Notes under the pieces: generated by a model
The model's database searches: none
Told to the model about the DNA's origin: nothing
The model's input: only the letters and a program-made list of their open reading frames with translations
Translations under genes and position numbers: made by a program
Part shown: positions 43,682 to 52,555 of the stretch, piece by piece
How positions within the stretch are numbered: position 1 is the stretch's first letter
How the letters are laid out: every line of letters begins with the position of its first letter
NCBI GenBank assembly: GCA_902786265.1
Contig: CADACE010000003.1
Span: 62,001-126,000 of the forward strand
Length of the DNA: 64,000 bases
Direction of reading: 5' to 3'
Source of the DNA: an uncultured Chloroflexota bacterium
GTDB taxonomy: Bacteria; Chloroflexota; Anaerolineae; Anaerolineales; Anaerolineaceae

Positions 43682-45283
43682 TCATTTCCCGGCAGGTTTT
43701 GACAGTACTATAACTCTCCTGTAGCTCAGCGCTGCCAGCAGTCCGGAAATCAGGATAAAAATGAGCGTCAGCAGTTTATGATCCATGCGGGTGCCAAGAT
43801 AAATGACCAGTCCGCAAAGGGCCATGACCACAAACATGTTGGGAAGCAAATAGACAGCGACAGCAGTACCCTGCTTTACCACTTCGATCTCATTTTCCCA
43901 GTCGAGCCGCATATGCCTGATGCCGCAGACACATCCCCACGCCGAAGAAAATGCGCACAGCGAAAAGCCCAGGATCAGATACAGAAGCGAATTAACTGCC
44001 GGAATTTTCGCGGAAATGCACAGGCACAGGGTGGCAAACGCCATAAACGGGACGGTCAAATACATATTGAAGAGCATCTTCCCCTGGTATAAGGTTTTCA
44101 TTTCGATCGGCAGGCTTTGGATGATCCAGAAGTTTTTTCCTTCCAAGGAAGGAGAGCATGCCGTTGTCGCCATCATACCGATGAAAAAATAGATGATAAA
44201 GGGAATCGCCGGCTGCAGTAAAGCATGATCAAAAGGTGCGTTCTGCGTTACGATCGCGACAATTTTATCAAAGCCTAAAATCAGCGTGACAAAACCGAAC
44301 AAAGCAGCCAGTACCTCGCCCATCGCGCAGTTCACCATATAGGATGTGGAACCGGTCAGCCGTTTGAATTCCTTGAAAGCGATCGCGTTGACCACGCTCC
44401 TCTGTTTTTGCGCCGTCATTTTATAGTTCTTGGCCGCCGCATGAGATTTCAGGGCTGAGTTGATGTTCCTGTATGAATTTCCGACAATTTGGAAAATAAC
44501 AGCAAACAGCAGGGCGGAAACACCGATCAGCAGCAAACCTGCCCAGATATTCTTCGTGACAGCATCCGCGAACCATCCGGCGGGCAGATAGAATTTTGAC
44601 ATATTCCCGGTCACTTCGGACGTCTTTTCCAGTGTGGCAGCGACTTTATCATCTCTGAACAGGCTCTCAATGATAAAGCGGAAAGAAAAGCAGAAGATAA
44701 CAAATATAAATGTGAGTACCGTATGAATGAGATTCGACTTTTTGAATCCGGAGCTGACCTTCGCGATCAGAAAACCCAGAAAAGCCGAAATAAGCATCGG
44801 AATGACCGGAAGGACGAAGGACAGGATGATCCATGCAGGATACACCATTACGGCCGGTTTGGCAAAATATCCGTATCCGATCATCATCGCAAGCGAAATG
44901 CTCAGATACCAGGGCAGGCTTTTGACATACATATACAAAAACTTGCAGGCCGCGACAGTCTTCGTCTCAAAAGGAAGCGACATCAGCATATCGTATTCCC
45001 TGAAATTGAACAAGTACCCATTTGTCTTGAATAACGTCAATACAAATGCCAGAACACTGATGATCAGTGCGCACATCTCCGGCGTTTTCCCGATCATGCC
45101 GAGTGTCCCGTATCCGATACACATCGCGATGCTGTATCCCATCAGCATCAGATAGATGACCAGAGTGCCGATAAAGCTGCCGATAATCTTTCTGCGCTTC
45201 TTTTTGTCCCCGGTATGTTTGTAAATATTCCACTGGTTCGTGGACAGCAGCAGTGTTTTAAGAAGCAGAATGGTTTTGTTCAT
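43682..45283 (-). CDS. ABC-2 type exporter, membrane subunit
   Basis: A 533-residue protein with about a dozen membrane segments (GSFIGTLVIYLMLMGYSIAM, WIILSFVLPVIPMLISAFL, LLLIGVSALLFAVIFQIV, SLLYLILGFSLCAFSSAWG and others) and no ATP site. It follows and overlaps an ATPase gene by 26 bases, so they form one ABC exporter of the type often used for antibiotics, peptides or lipids. The substrate cannot be inferred. Confidence 0.85.
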   Translation of the reverse strand: MNKTILLLKTLLLSTNQWNIYKHTGDKKKRRKIIGSFIGTLVIYLMLMGYSIAMCIGYGTLGMIGKTPEMCALIISVLAFVLTLFKTNGYLFNFREYDMLMSLPFETKTVAACKFLYMYVKSLPWYLSISLAMMIGYGYFAKPAVMVYPAWIILSFVLPVIPMLISAFLGFLIAKVSSGFKKSNLIHTVLTFIFVIFCFSFRFIIESLFRDDKVAATLEKTSEVTGNMSKFYLPAGWFADAVTKNIWAGLLLIGVSALLFAVIFQIVGNSYRNINSALKSHAAAKNYKMTAQKQRSVVNAIAFKEFKRLTGSTSYMVNCAMGEVLAALFGFVTLILGFDKIVAIVTQNAPFDHALLQPAIPFIIYFFIGMMATTACSPSLEGKNFWIIQSLPIEMKTLYQGKMLFNMYLTVPFMAFATLCLCISAKIPAVNSLLYLILGFSLCAFSSAWGCVCGIRHMRLDWENEIEVVKQGTAVAVYLLPNMFVVMALCGLVIYLGTRMDHKLLTLIFILISGLLAALSYRRVIVLSKPAGK

Positions 45284-46001
45284 TGACCGCCTCCAGAAAT
45301 ACTTCTTCCAACGATTGTCCGCCCGTGAGCTCTTCCATGGTACCGGCAGCGATGATCTTTCCCTGCCGGATGATCGCGATCTTGTTGCAGAGCTTCTCGG
45401 CTGTATCCAGTACGTGGGTCGAGAAAAAGATCGCGGTACCCCGCGCGCACATCTCCCGCATGATCTCTTTCAGGATGAAGCTCGCTTTCGGATCAAGCCC
45501 GACAAACGGCTCGTCCAGCACAAGAAGCCGGGGACTGTGTATCAGTGCAGAAATGATCGCGACCTTCTGTTTCATCCCGTGAGAATAGGAACTGATGAGG
45601 TCACCCAATGCGTCCGTGATCTCAAAAAGGTCCGCATATTTCTTTATGCTCCTTTCCCGTTCCTCAGCGCCGATGTCAAACACATCCGCGATAAAGTTCA
45701 GGTACTGGATCCCGGTCAGATTTTCATAAAGGTCCGGATTATCCGGAATGTATGCCGTGATCCGCTTGCATTCGATCGGTTCGCTCTTTACGGAATGACC
45801 GTCTATGAATATCTCCCCTTCGCTGAAATCCAGCACGCCCACCACGGCACGGATGGTCGTCGACTTTCCCGCCCCGTTATGGCCGATAAATCCGTAAATA
45901 TCCCCGCTCATTACATCAAGCGAAATATCATCAACGGCTTTTTTCCCTTCACCGTAAGTTTTTGAATAGTGTTTTATCTCAAGAACCGTGTTATTATTCA
46001 T
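45258..46001 (-). CDS. ABC transporter ATP-binding protein
   Basis: A 247-residue ATPase with Walker A GHNGAGKST, signature YSHGMKQKV, Walker B LLVLDEPFVGLDP and switch STHVLD. I start at ATG 46001 (MNNNTVLEIKHYSKTYGEG), with GAAAGGA upstream; the open frame extends a further 31 codons without a ribosome site and with poor composition. The end overlaps the membrane subunit gene by 26 bases. Confidence 0.92.
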   Translation of the reverse strand: MNNNTVLEIKHYSKTYGEGKKAVDDISLDVMSGDIYGFIGHNGAGKSTTIRAVVGVLDFSEGEIFIDGHSVKSEPIECKRITAYIPDNPDLYENLTGIQYLNFIADVFDIGAEERERSIKKYADLFEITDALGDLISSYSHGMKQKVAIISALIHSPRLLVLDEPFVGLDPKASFILKEIMREMCARGTAIFFSTHVLDTAEKLCNKIAIIRQGKIIAAGTMEELTGGQSLEEVFLEAVNEQNHSAS

Positions 46002-46151
46002 CTTTCTGTTTTTCCTTTCAGATACAGTGCTTCCAGTAGTTTCTGCCTGTATCTTTTTTCTATGATAATTTAGAGTCCATAAACGCTCAATCACAAACGT
46101 TGCAAATTAGAGCCGGTTTTTTTATCAAAAAGTGTAAATATTTGAATTTGA

Positions 46152-46337
46152 TTATCCGGCAAAAAAATCCGCTGAACCGAGGCGATATTCCGGATGCTTT
46201 TTCCCGTTTTCATAAGTTATTCCGGGATATCCCTCAAATTCGTCATCTTTCAGCTGAGACAAAAATTCATACAGGTCATCATAATCTGATTCTCTGAAAG
46301 GCCGTAAAATAAGCCGCTCTGTTTTGATTTCATTCAT
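46152..46337 (-). pseudogene. N-terminal fragment of a GNAT acetyltransferase gene
   Basis: AAGGAGCTTACA precedes ATG 46337. The 61 codons begin TERLILRPFRESDYDDLYEFL and continue EFEGYPGITYENGKKH, as at the start of RimJ/RimL-like acetyltransferases, but a stop at 46152 comes before any acetyl-CoA site. The remaining 100 residues are missing downstream. Intact start signals and a clean cut suggest deletion. Confidence 0.7.
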
Positions 46338-46474
46338 TGTAAGCTCCTTTGTAAGCCGATTATGACATTCCAATATATGCGATCAGGGCTTTTTGCCGCA
46401 GCACGCGTTCAAGCAGTTCTCATCCGATGTATTTTGGGTGATCATTTATTCGATGATTTCTGCTTTGTCAATAA

Positions 46475-47161
46475 TCAATTCAGTTTATTTTGATTCACCT
46501 GATCCCACTTTCGGTTTTCACACCAATAAACCATGCGTTCCTGTACATCAAACACCATGGAAACAACAGTCGGACAAACCTCTTGTGCCACAGCGCGAAG
46601 CACATCAAAACAATCCTTTACATCAAAATCGTCCGGCGCGTTCCGCAGCATCTCATCCGCCTTGTTATACCGGTCCCAACCCATCCACGGATGTTTTTCC
46701 GAATCCTGTTTGAAGGGAGAGAAGTTCGTCAGTATCTTATACTCCGGTTTTTCATAATAAAGGCTGCCCTGCCCCGGTATGATGTGCAGCACGTTTCCTT
46801 CCGCATCCGAAAGGGCGGACATAAACGTCACGCCCGGGAGACTGAAAATATTTCGTCCGGACGCAATTTTCCGGATCTCCTGCAGTGTTTTTTTCCGCAG
46901 CAGCAGGTCAATATCCAGCAGGAGGATATTTTCACCCTCGCCTTCCGGATTGCTCCGCGCGTCGAACGGCCAGCAGGTCGGCATGCCGACAAAATCCCCT
47001 CTTGCATTGGCGCCAAAAAGCGGGAGCCATCCTTCTTTCGCGTCATTGATCTCGATGTAAACGCCATCTCCCGCGGGTCGTACCCGGTATTCCATATCCA
47101 GAAGGTCGAGATTCCAACCGACGATCGTTTTTTGTTTATTCACAACAATGCTTGTACACAT
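46475..47161 (-). CDS. Ntn hydrolase of the linear amide C-N hydrolase type
   Basis: A 228-residue protein that begins MCTSIVV, so Cys2 becomes the N-terminal nucleophile after Met removal, as in choloylglycine hydrolases and penicillin V acylases. Further family marks are VGWNLDLLDMEYRV, LPLFGANARGDFVGMPTCW (Asn and Arg of the site region), VTFMSALSDAEG and LTNFSPFKQ. It is shorter than bile salt hydrolases (about 320). The substrate is an unknown amide. It is a single gene among acetyltransferases. Confidence 0.75.
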   Translation of the reverse strand: MCTSIVVNKQKTIVGWNLDLLDMEYRVRPAGDGVYIEINDAKEGWLPLFGANARGDFVGMPTCWPFDARSNPEGEGENILLLDIDLLLRKKTLQEIRKIASGRNIFSLPGVTFMSALSDAEGNVLHIIPGQGSLYYEKPEYKILTNFSPFKQDSEKHPWMGWDRYNKADEMLRNAPDDFDVKDCFDVLRAVAQEVCPTVVSMVFDVQERMVYWCENRKWDQVNQNKLN

Positions 47162-47200
47162 ATTGTTTCACTTTCTGCGATTTTTCGAGATCACTGAACA

Positions 47201-47749
47201 TCAGTCCAGCTCAAGTCTCATGAGCACAGTCTCCTGCCAGCCGCTTAACCGTGAACGGAAACCTCTGGGGTTTCTGCCGTATTCGACAAAGCCAACGCTC
47301 TGATAAAGCCCGAAAGCCTTGCTGTTCGCCGAGACGACTTCAAGTTCCAGCTGAGCATAACCACCGTCTTTCGCACAAGCGATACACGCTTCCGTCAGAG
47401 CCCGTCCGATGCCAAGTCCCCACCAGGCCTGATCAATACTGATCCCGAAGGAAGCTCTGTGTTTTGTCTTTTCCGCTTCCCTGATCGTGTTAATTCCAGC
47501 TGATCCGATAATTACGCCATCGACCTCGGCCACAAGACTGACTTCACGCTTGCTGTCCTCTTTTGTTTTCAAATATTCTCTTTCCTGTTCAACGGAGAAA
47601 GGAGTTTCTTCCGGATAGGTGGTCAGAAAATCCGTTTGGCTATGGGTCAGTATAAAATTTGTCAGCAAAGCCTGTGCGTCCTGCTCTGTTCCGTTTCTCA
47701 GAAGGCAGGTTTTGCCGTTTTTCAATAGGATCGCCTTGTTATACTTCAT
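47201..47749 (-). CDS. GNAT family N-acetyltransferase
   Basis: A 182-residue GNAT domain with SLVAEVDGVIIGSAGI, FGISIDQAWWGLGIGRALTE (acetyl-CoA site) and LELEVVSANSKAFGLYQSVG. Length and motifs fit the RimI/RimJ-like class. AGGATGATAA precedes the ATG. The acceptor is not known. Confidence 0.88.
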   Translation of the reverse strand: MKYNKAILLKNGKTCLLRNGTEQDAQALLTNFILTHSQTDFLTTYPEETPFSVEQEREYLKTKEDSKREVSLVAEVDGVIIGSAGINTIREAEKTKHRASFGISIDQAWWGLGIGRALTEACIACAKDGGYAQLELEVVSANSKAFGLYQSVGFVEYGRNPRGFRSRLSGWQETVLMRLELD

Positions 47750-47831
47750 TTATCATCCTGCTTTATCAGTTTGCTGACCGTTCCCACGGTTTATCATCCA
47801 ATGGAACGGTGCATCCCCATTTTCCCCTCGG

Positions 47832-47987
47832 TCAGCTATTCTTTTTCGCACCGACAGCCATAAGCGACGCTCCTAAAGCGATAAATACGATCCCGATCCA
47901 GTAATTTTTCTCCGTTATCATGAACACAGCTGCCGCGTAAGAAGCAATCGCCAATACATTGAGCCATTTTGAATATTGTTTTTTCAT
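47832..47987 (-). CDS. Tiny membrane protein, 51 residues
   Basis: A small gene below usual length cut-offs. AAAGGATAAAAAACA precedes ATG 47987; the peptide has a basic start (MKKQYSKWLNV), two membrane segments (LAIASYAAAVFMITE, WIGIVFIALGASLMAVG) and a KKNS tail. Its start overlaps the stop of the next upstream small gene by 4 bases (ATGA). It lies downstream of the TetR gene and is probably under the same promoter. Function unknown. Confidence 0.65.
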   Translation of the reverse strand: MKKQYSKWLNVLAIASYAAAVFMITEKNYWIGIVFIALGASLMAVGAKKNS

Positions 47988-48148
47988 TGTTTTTTATCCT
48001 TTCTCTCATCTTCGGAGTCAAACAAACCGAACATGATCCCAATCAAAATTCCCAGGCATATCCCTGACGTCCAACTGCGCAGTGATATGCCGAACGCGCA
48101 GCACCAGAGAATGGTGACGCAGAGAGAAGATATCTTATTGTTTTTCAT
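47984..48148 (-). CDS. Tiny membrane protein, 54 residues
   Basis: ATG 48148 lies inside the last codons of the TetR gene (14-base overlap, other frame), and the frame ends at TGA 47984, overlapping the next tiny gene. The peptide has two membrane segments (ISSLCVTILWCCAFGISL and GICLGILIGIMFGLF) and an acidic/basic tail (DSEDERKDKKQ). Tight overlaps on both sides argue that it is translated. It may be part of a small membrane complex or sensor controlled by TetR. Confidence 0.6.
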   Translation of the reverse strand: MKNNKISSLCVTILWCCAFGISLRSWTSGICLGILIGIMFGLFDSEDERKDKKQ

Positions 48149-48824
48149 CTTTATCATCCGAATCAGGATTCATCAATGTGTCGTGAAAATCAGAATCTCT
48201 GATCTCTGATACCTGACACCCGGATCCTTTTTCAAACTTCTCCTTCATATATATCCTGCAGAAATGCCGCAGATGTTTCTCGATTTCCTCCAGTATTTCC
48301 TGCTCACACTGCGGCTGTCTGTCAGCTTTGGCGAGATATAGCACGGCTGGTGCCGTAAGCTCCATTGAAAGCAAAGCCGGATCATCTTTTACGATCAGAT
48401 CCTCGTTCATCATGCCTTCAATGATTTTTGCATACATCCGCTGGATCCCGTTCAGCTGATGCCTGGTAGTGACTTCAGCAAGCCTTTCACTGCGAAACTG
48501 TTCCTGGACAAGAAATTTCCGCATCTTCCTGATCATCGGATCATGCATGGTGAATCGAATTTTCTCCATTGTCACACGTACAAACTCCTCTCTGCTTTGA
48601 GGGATTTGGCCGATATTTTTATCAGATCCGAAAAACACTTCATATCGGGCTTCCGCGGAATCAATCAGCGCATTCAGGATATCCTCTTTTCCCCGGAAAT
48701 GCTTATAGAGGGACGGCGCTTTGATACCGACTTGTTTCGCGATTTCCTCCACGCTGGTCCCGTCGTATCCATTCTCAGCGAAAAGCGCCAATGCCGCTTC
48801 CAGTATTTTATCCTTCGTCGCCAT
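48135..48824 (-). CDS. TetR family transcriptional regulator
   Basis: A 229-residue repressor. The N-terminal helix-turn-helix (KILEAALALFAENGYDGTSV followed by EEIAKQVGIKAPSLYKHF) is typical; the ligand-binding part has no recognisable signature. Two palindromic sites with GGCTAAT half-sites lie over and beside its own promoter (48839-48881), so it almost certainly represses itself. Two tiny membrane protein genes follow in overlap and form its operon. Ligand unknown. Confidence 0.93.
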   Translation of the reverse strand: MATKDKILEAALALFAENGYDGTSVEEIAKQVGIKAPSLYKHFRGKEDILNALIDSAEARYEVFFGSDKNIGQIPQSREEFVRVTMEKIRFTMHDPMIRKMRKFLVQEQFRSERLAEVTTRHQLNGIQRMYAKIIEGMMNEDLIVKDDPALLSMELTAPAVLYLAKADRQPQCEQEILEEIEKHLRHFCRIYMKEKFEKGSGCQVSEIRDSDFHDTLMNPDSDDKDEKQ

Positions 48825-48838
48825 ATCGTCCTCCGGTC

Positions 48839-48888
48839 AGGCTAATGTTTATTAGCCTTATTATAGCTAATACCCATTAGCCTGACAA
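48839..48888 (-). promoter_or_regulatory. TetR promoter with two operator palindromes
   Basis: On the minus strand: -35 TTGTCA (48888-48883), a 17-base spacer, -10 TATAAT (48865-48860). Operator 1, AGGCTAAT-GTTT-ATTAGCCT (48839-48858), is perfect and lies just after the -10 box; operator 2, GCTAAT-ACCC-ATTAGC (48866-48881), fills the spacer. Same half-sites and spacing in both. Confidence 0.85.
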
Positions 48889-48969
48889 GGATATTTTTAA
48901 AAATTCATACATTTTCCCGGAGAACGTATATTTACAATAACAAGTGGAAATGTAAAATATTATGCTGAA

Positions 48970-49377
48970 TTACAACGGCGGCTTCCAGACAAACAGACCT
49001 TCTCCGGCAGCAATGGTTTTTATAAGCTCAAGCAGCTTTTCATCCGGATTAAAGACCGTCATATGGGTATCATCGGGCTCCGAAAGGATCATGGCATCAT
49101 CGATAAAGACATAAAGATACCGTCTGCGCATTTCCGCGTCAATGTATTCCGGATCCGGATCGATCACAGGATCTTCATCAATGGAAATACTTCTGTAACA
49201 ATTGAGCTTTAGAATCAAATTGATATGTTTCTGCTTAATTGCCCGGATACGCTCTTTCTCAAGATAGTATTTTTCTATCGCAAAGAACTGTCCGGGGCTG
49301 TCGGCAGGGACCTGTTCCGGGAATATATCGATGATCCAATATGGTTTCTGCAGCAATTCGTCAATCGTCATTTTCAT
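48970..49377 (-). CDS. Hypothetical protein, 135 residues
   Basis: A soluble acidic protein: TIDELLQKPYWIIDIFPEQV at the start, a basic helix (YLEKERIRAIKQKHINLILK), an Asp/Glu-rich middle and the end TIAAGEGLFVWKPPL. It looks complete, but I know no named family with certainty. It has ordinary codon use and is followed by AT-rich sequence and the TetR operators on the far side. It could belong to a group of short gut-bacterial proteins that sit next to membrane PH-like proteins such as the one at 49421. Confidence 0.6.
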   Translation of the reverse strand: MKMTIDELLQKPYWIIDIFPEQVPADSPGQFFAIEKYYLEKERIRAIKQKHINLILKLNCYRSISIDEDPVIDPDPEYIDAEMRRRYLYVFIDDAMILSEPDDTHMTVFNPDEKLLELIKTIAAGEGLFVWKPPL

Positions 49378-49420
49378 TTCATTCTTCGCAATTCAAACAT
49401 TCCACAAGGTACTGCCGGAT

Positions 49421-49903
49421 CTATCTGTGCCGGATCACCGCGTCTCCCGGGACACGTTCAAGAATAAATTCCCGGACAAAATCCATATCTTCGGACGGTA
49501 CATAGATGCGGTTGTTCCTGTAATCCCCGATCAATTCCATATATTTTTCGGTGACTATAACTTCTGAAGTTTTCTTGAAATCCGAATAAACCGCGCCTTT
49601 CGCATATCCGGATTTCACATAGGTTTCGGTCATTTCATATTGTTCATGAGGGTCTTCCGCAGAGTTCCAAAAGTAAAGCAGAGGCAGCGCGATCATCAGG
49701 ATAACACCGATCACGAGCAGCGGGATCCACAGGTCCTTATGGCCATCCGGTCCGGCGGGAATGAGGAGAAAAATAATAAGCACAGCAACACAAAGGACCA
49801 GGATCCCGATCAAACCTTCCTTTCCAAATTTGCGATGGTAGTCTCTATCGATCGGGCAATCCCAGTGATAACTGCCATCGGATGTCTGCATGATTTTGCT
49901 CAT
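49421..49903 (-). CDS. Hypothetical membrane protein with PH-like C-terminus
   Basis: A 160-residue protein with two membrane segments (GLIGILVLCVAVLIIFLLIP and LWIPLLVIGVILMIALPLLYF) and a C-terminal part (EQYEMTETYVKSGYAKGAVY, VIVTEKYMELIGDYRNNRIY, DMDFVREFILERVP) with the strand pattern of YcxB/YdbT-like PH domains. It is the probable partner of the neighbouring short gene. Function unknown. Confidence 0.65.
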   Translation of the reverse strand: MSKIMQTSDGSYHWDCPIDRDYHRKFGKEGLIGILVLCVAVLIIFLLIPAGPDGHKDLWIPLLVIGVILMIALPLLYFWNSAEDPHEQYEMTETYVKSGYAKGAVYSDFKKTSEVIVTEKYMELIGDYRNNRIYVPSEDMDFVREFILERVPGDAVIRHR

Positions 49904-50138
49904 TTTGTTATCCTCTATGTTTTCCTGAATTATTTTTCAATTATCATAATGGTTTTCTTCTCATCTTTGTTCCCGCTGACTGAGGCAGATAATCCTTTTT
50001 CCTCATTTTTTTCTTTGAAATTCTTTCTACTCCGAAACAAATGTCTATACGCAATTCTTATTTTTGTAAGTGTAAATACTGCTTTTTTTTCTGCCGATAC
50101 TGAAATGATTATTTTCGCTGCGTCACATCCGTCCTGCA

Positions 50139-50552
50139 TCAGCCTGCCCGGATGCCGAGATAACAAATAACCGCTCCGAACACAAAGAAAAATATCATAC
50201 CGATTGCACTTTCCCTTATGGTACTCCCCTCACGTTTCACATCATAAGGATTTTTCGGATTGTATCGGATATTCAGCTTTTCGCCTTTTGTATATGTATC
50301 CGGAAGATAAGCTTTGGAATTTACCCTGACACGGATAGTTTCATGAGGGGTTGAAAATTCAACGATTGGGTAATAATATATTTTGCGTTTCGGCCTGTTA
50401 TCTCTGTAACTCCAATGGACCTCTTCTGTGACATCCAATATAACAGCCGTTGTTCGGCCTGTACATCTTTTGTCCTTTAGATAATCTGAAAAAAAGACAA
50501 GCAGTCCTATAATCCATAAGGAAACACCAATAATTATCCCGGTAAGCACCAT
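50139..50552 (-). CDS. DUF3592-like membrane protein
   Basis: A 137-residue protein with one membrane segment at each end (ILTGIIIGVSLWIIGLLVFF-like start and IGMIFFFVFGAVICYLGI) and between them the extracytoplasmic strand region GRTTAVILDVTEEVHW, YYPIVEFSTPHETIRV and KGEKLNIRYNPKNPYD, typical of DUF3592. It probably sits in the cytoplasmic membrane; no function is known. The stretch 49904-50138 next to it has no gene. Confidence 0.7.
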   Translation of the reverse strand: MVLTGIIIGVSLWIIGLLVFFSDYLKDKRCTGRTTAVILDVTEEVHWSYRDNRPKRKIYYYPIVEFSTPHETIRVRVNSKAYLPDTYTKGEKLNIRYNPKNPYDVKREGSTIRESAIGMIFFFVFGAVICYLGIRAG

Positions 50553-50636
50553 ATCTATCTTCGTTTCTTCTCTGCTTTTTGCTTCTGTATTATTGTTTTA
50601 TGACACTTTATATGATACTATAAAGACCGGTTTTTA

Positions 50637-52514
50637 TCAAATCACCGCGAACAGAAAATTGTTTTTCCGCGCATAATTTTCTGCCTCACTGCCTGACTTT
50701 CCGCCAAGAACAAAACCGGGGATCTGCACTCCGCAGCCATCATAGCCAAAGGCCTGCTCTCCGATACTGACAGTTTTTTCGGGGATCCGGACATATGAAA
50801 GATTTCCGCAGTCCCTGAACGCCCGGTCACCGATAAGCCTGACGATTTTCGGAAGGATCAGATCCGCGAGGCTGCCGCACCCGGCAAAAGCATCATCGCC
50901 GATCGTAGTCAGACCTCCCGGCAGCAGCACCGATGTAAGGCTGCTGCATGATTCAAATGTACCGTCCGCAATGCTTGTCGCTTTCTGAGGGATCGAAACG
51001 GATGTAAGGCTGCAGCATCCTGCAAACGCCCTCTCACGAATTTTTTTTACAGCATCCGGGATCATTATGACGGCAAGACCGGTGCAGCCTTCAAACGCGC
51101 CGCTGCTGATGCTTTTCAATTTTTCGGGGAGAGTAATGCCGGAAAGGCTTTTACAGTCCCGAAACATTTCATGGCTGATCCGTTCGAGCCGGGACGGAAG
51201 TGTAACTGACGATAGCCCGGTACATCCGGAGAAAACTCCGTCATCGATTATAATGGCATTTTCGGGGATCCTGACGGCAGCCAGGCTGGTGCAGTTTTGG
51301 AACGCGTTCATGCCGATACGGGTCAGGCTGTCAGGAAATGATACTTCCCGGAGACGGGAACAGCCGGAAAAGACGAGCTTCTCGATTACGGTCATCCCGG
51401 TCGGAATACTTACCTCTTCAAGGTTATCACAATCCATAAAAGCCATTTCGTCCAGTCTCTTCAACGCTTTGGGAAGCCTGATATCAGAAAGCTTACGGCA
51501 TCCTCCGAAAGCCATTCTGCCGATAACCGTCACACTGTCCGGGATCTCCGCGCTGACGAGATTTTCACACATCACAAATGCATGAGTCCCGATGTCAGTC
51601 ACACTTCCAGGTATTTTTATGCGGGAAAGACTTTTGCACCTGCAGAACGCGTCATACCCGATATGTGTCAGCTTATCCGGGAGCGTAACGTTCACAAGCT
51701 TTTCACAATAAGCGAAGGTACCTGATTGGATACAGGAAATATTTTCCGGTATTTTCACGGACGTCAGGCTTTTGCATCCATAAAACGCGTCATTATCGAT
51801 CTCAGTCACACTTTCGGGAATATTGACTTCCGCAAGACTTTCGCAGTGTCCAAATGCTTTAAGTCCAATCATTTTCAGGCTTGAAGGCAGGAAAACTCTT
51901 TCGAGGGATTTGCATTCGTAAAACGCCAAAGTCCCGATTTCGGTCATTCCATCGGGCAGCAGAACTTCCTTCAGGTCAGAACATCCGGTAAAAGCATACT
52001 CCCCGATACGGATCACCCCATTCGGAACGGCAAAAATGCAGTCTTTTCCGCCCGGCGCATACCGGATCAGTTCCGTACCGTCTTTGCTATACAGACTTCC
52101 GTCACGGGAGCTGAAATCTCTGTTCCCGCTGCTCACATTGAACATTTCGATGCTTCCGCAGTCCACAAAAGCCCAGCCGCTGATTTTCGTCACGCTGTCC
52201 GGGATACAAATACGTTTCAGGCTGCTGCATCCTCTGAAGGCCTCACCGGTGATCTGCATAGTCCCTTCGGAAATCCTGACTTCTGTAAGGCTGGTACATC
52301 TTTCAAACACGGAATTGCTGAGGTAAGTGACGCTGCCCGGGATGGAAACACTGACCAGGTTAGTGCATCCGCTGAACGCTCCCGCCCCGATTTTCGTCAC
52401 TGACTCGGGAATAATCACTTTCGTGAGTTCTTTGCATGAGCTAAACGCACCCATGGGAATTTTAGCAATCCCTTCAGGAAAAATCGCTGTACCGTTTTCA
52501 ATGGTAAAATCCAT
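50637..52514 (-). CDS. Giant BspA-type leucine-rich repeat protein 1
   Basis: A 625-residue protein made of about two dozen LRR_5 (TpLRR) repeats of 23 residues, pattern I-P-x-SV-T-x-IG-x-x-AF-x-x-C-x-x-L-x-x-V. The last part, GGKSGSEAENYARKNNFLF, is the standard end cap of BspA-like proteins. There is no signal peptide, lipobox or membrane anchor: the chain starts directly with MDFTIENGTAIFPEGIAKIP behind AAGGAG. Family members are usually secreted or surface-bound, so this is odd. It lies 41 bases from a second protein of the same type. Confidence 0.9.
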   Translation of the reverse strand: MDFTIENGTAIFPEGIAKIPMGAFSSCKELTKVIIPESVTKIGAGAFSGCTNLVSVSIPGSVTYLSNSVFERCTSLTEVRISEGTMQITGEAFRGCSSLKRICIPDSVTKISGWAFVDCGSIEMFNVSSGNRDFSSRDGSLYSKDGTELIRYAPGGKDCIFAVPNGVIRIGEYAFTGCSDLKEVLLPDGMTEIGTLAFYECKSLERVFLPSSLKMIGLKAFGHCESLAEVNIPESVTEIDNDAFYGCKSLTSVKIPENISCIQSGTFAYCEKLVNVTLPDKLTHIGYDAFCRCKSLSRIKIPGSVTDIGTHAFVMCENLVSAEIPDSVTVIGRMAFGGCRKLSDIRLPKALKRLDEMAFMDCDNLEEVSIPTGMTVIEKLVFSGCSRLREVSFPDSLTRIGMNAFQNCTSLAAVRIPENAIIIDDGVFSGCTGLSSVTLPSRLERISHEMFRDCKSLSGITLPEKLKSISSGAFEGCTGLAVIMIPDAVKKIRERAFAGCCSLTSVSIPQKATSIADGTFESCSSLTSVLLPGGLTTIGDDAFAGCGSLADLILPKIVRLIGDRAFRDCGNLSYVRIPEKTVSIGEQAFGYDGCGVQIPGFVLGGKSGSEAENYARKNNFLFAVI

Positions 52515-52555
52515 TCTTCTCCTTATGAGTCTTGTAAATAACGCCCAAACCTGTT

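Noticed and set aside
47836..48042. 68-codon Cys-rich minus-strand frame
   Set aside because: It lies in another frame over the two tiny membrane protein genes, which have better ribosome sites and coupled overlaps.
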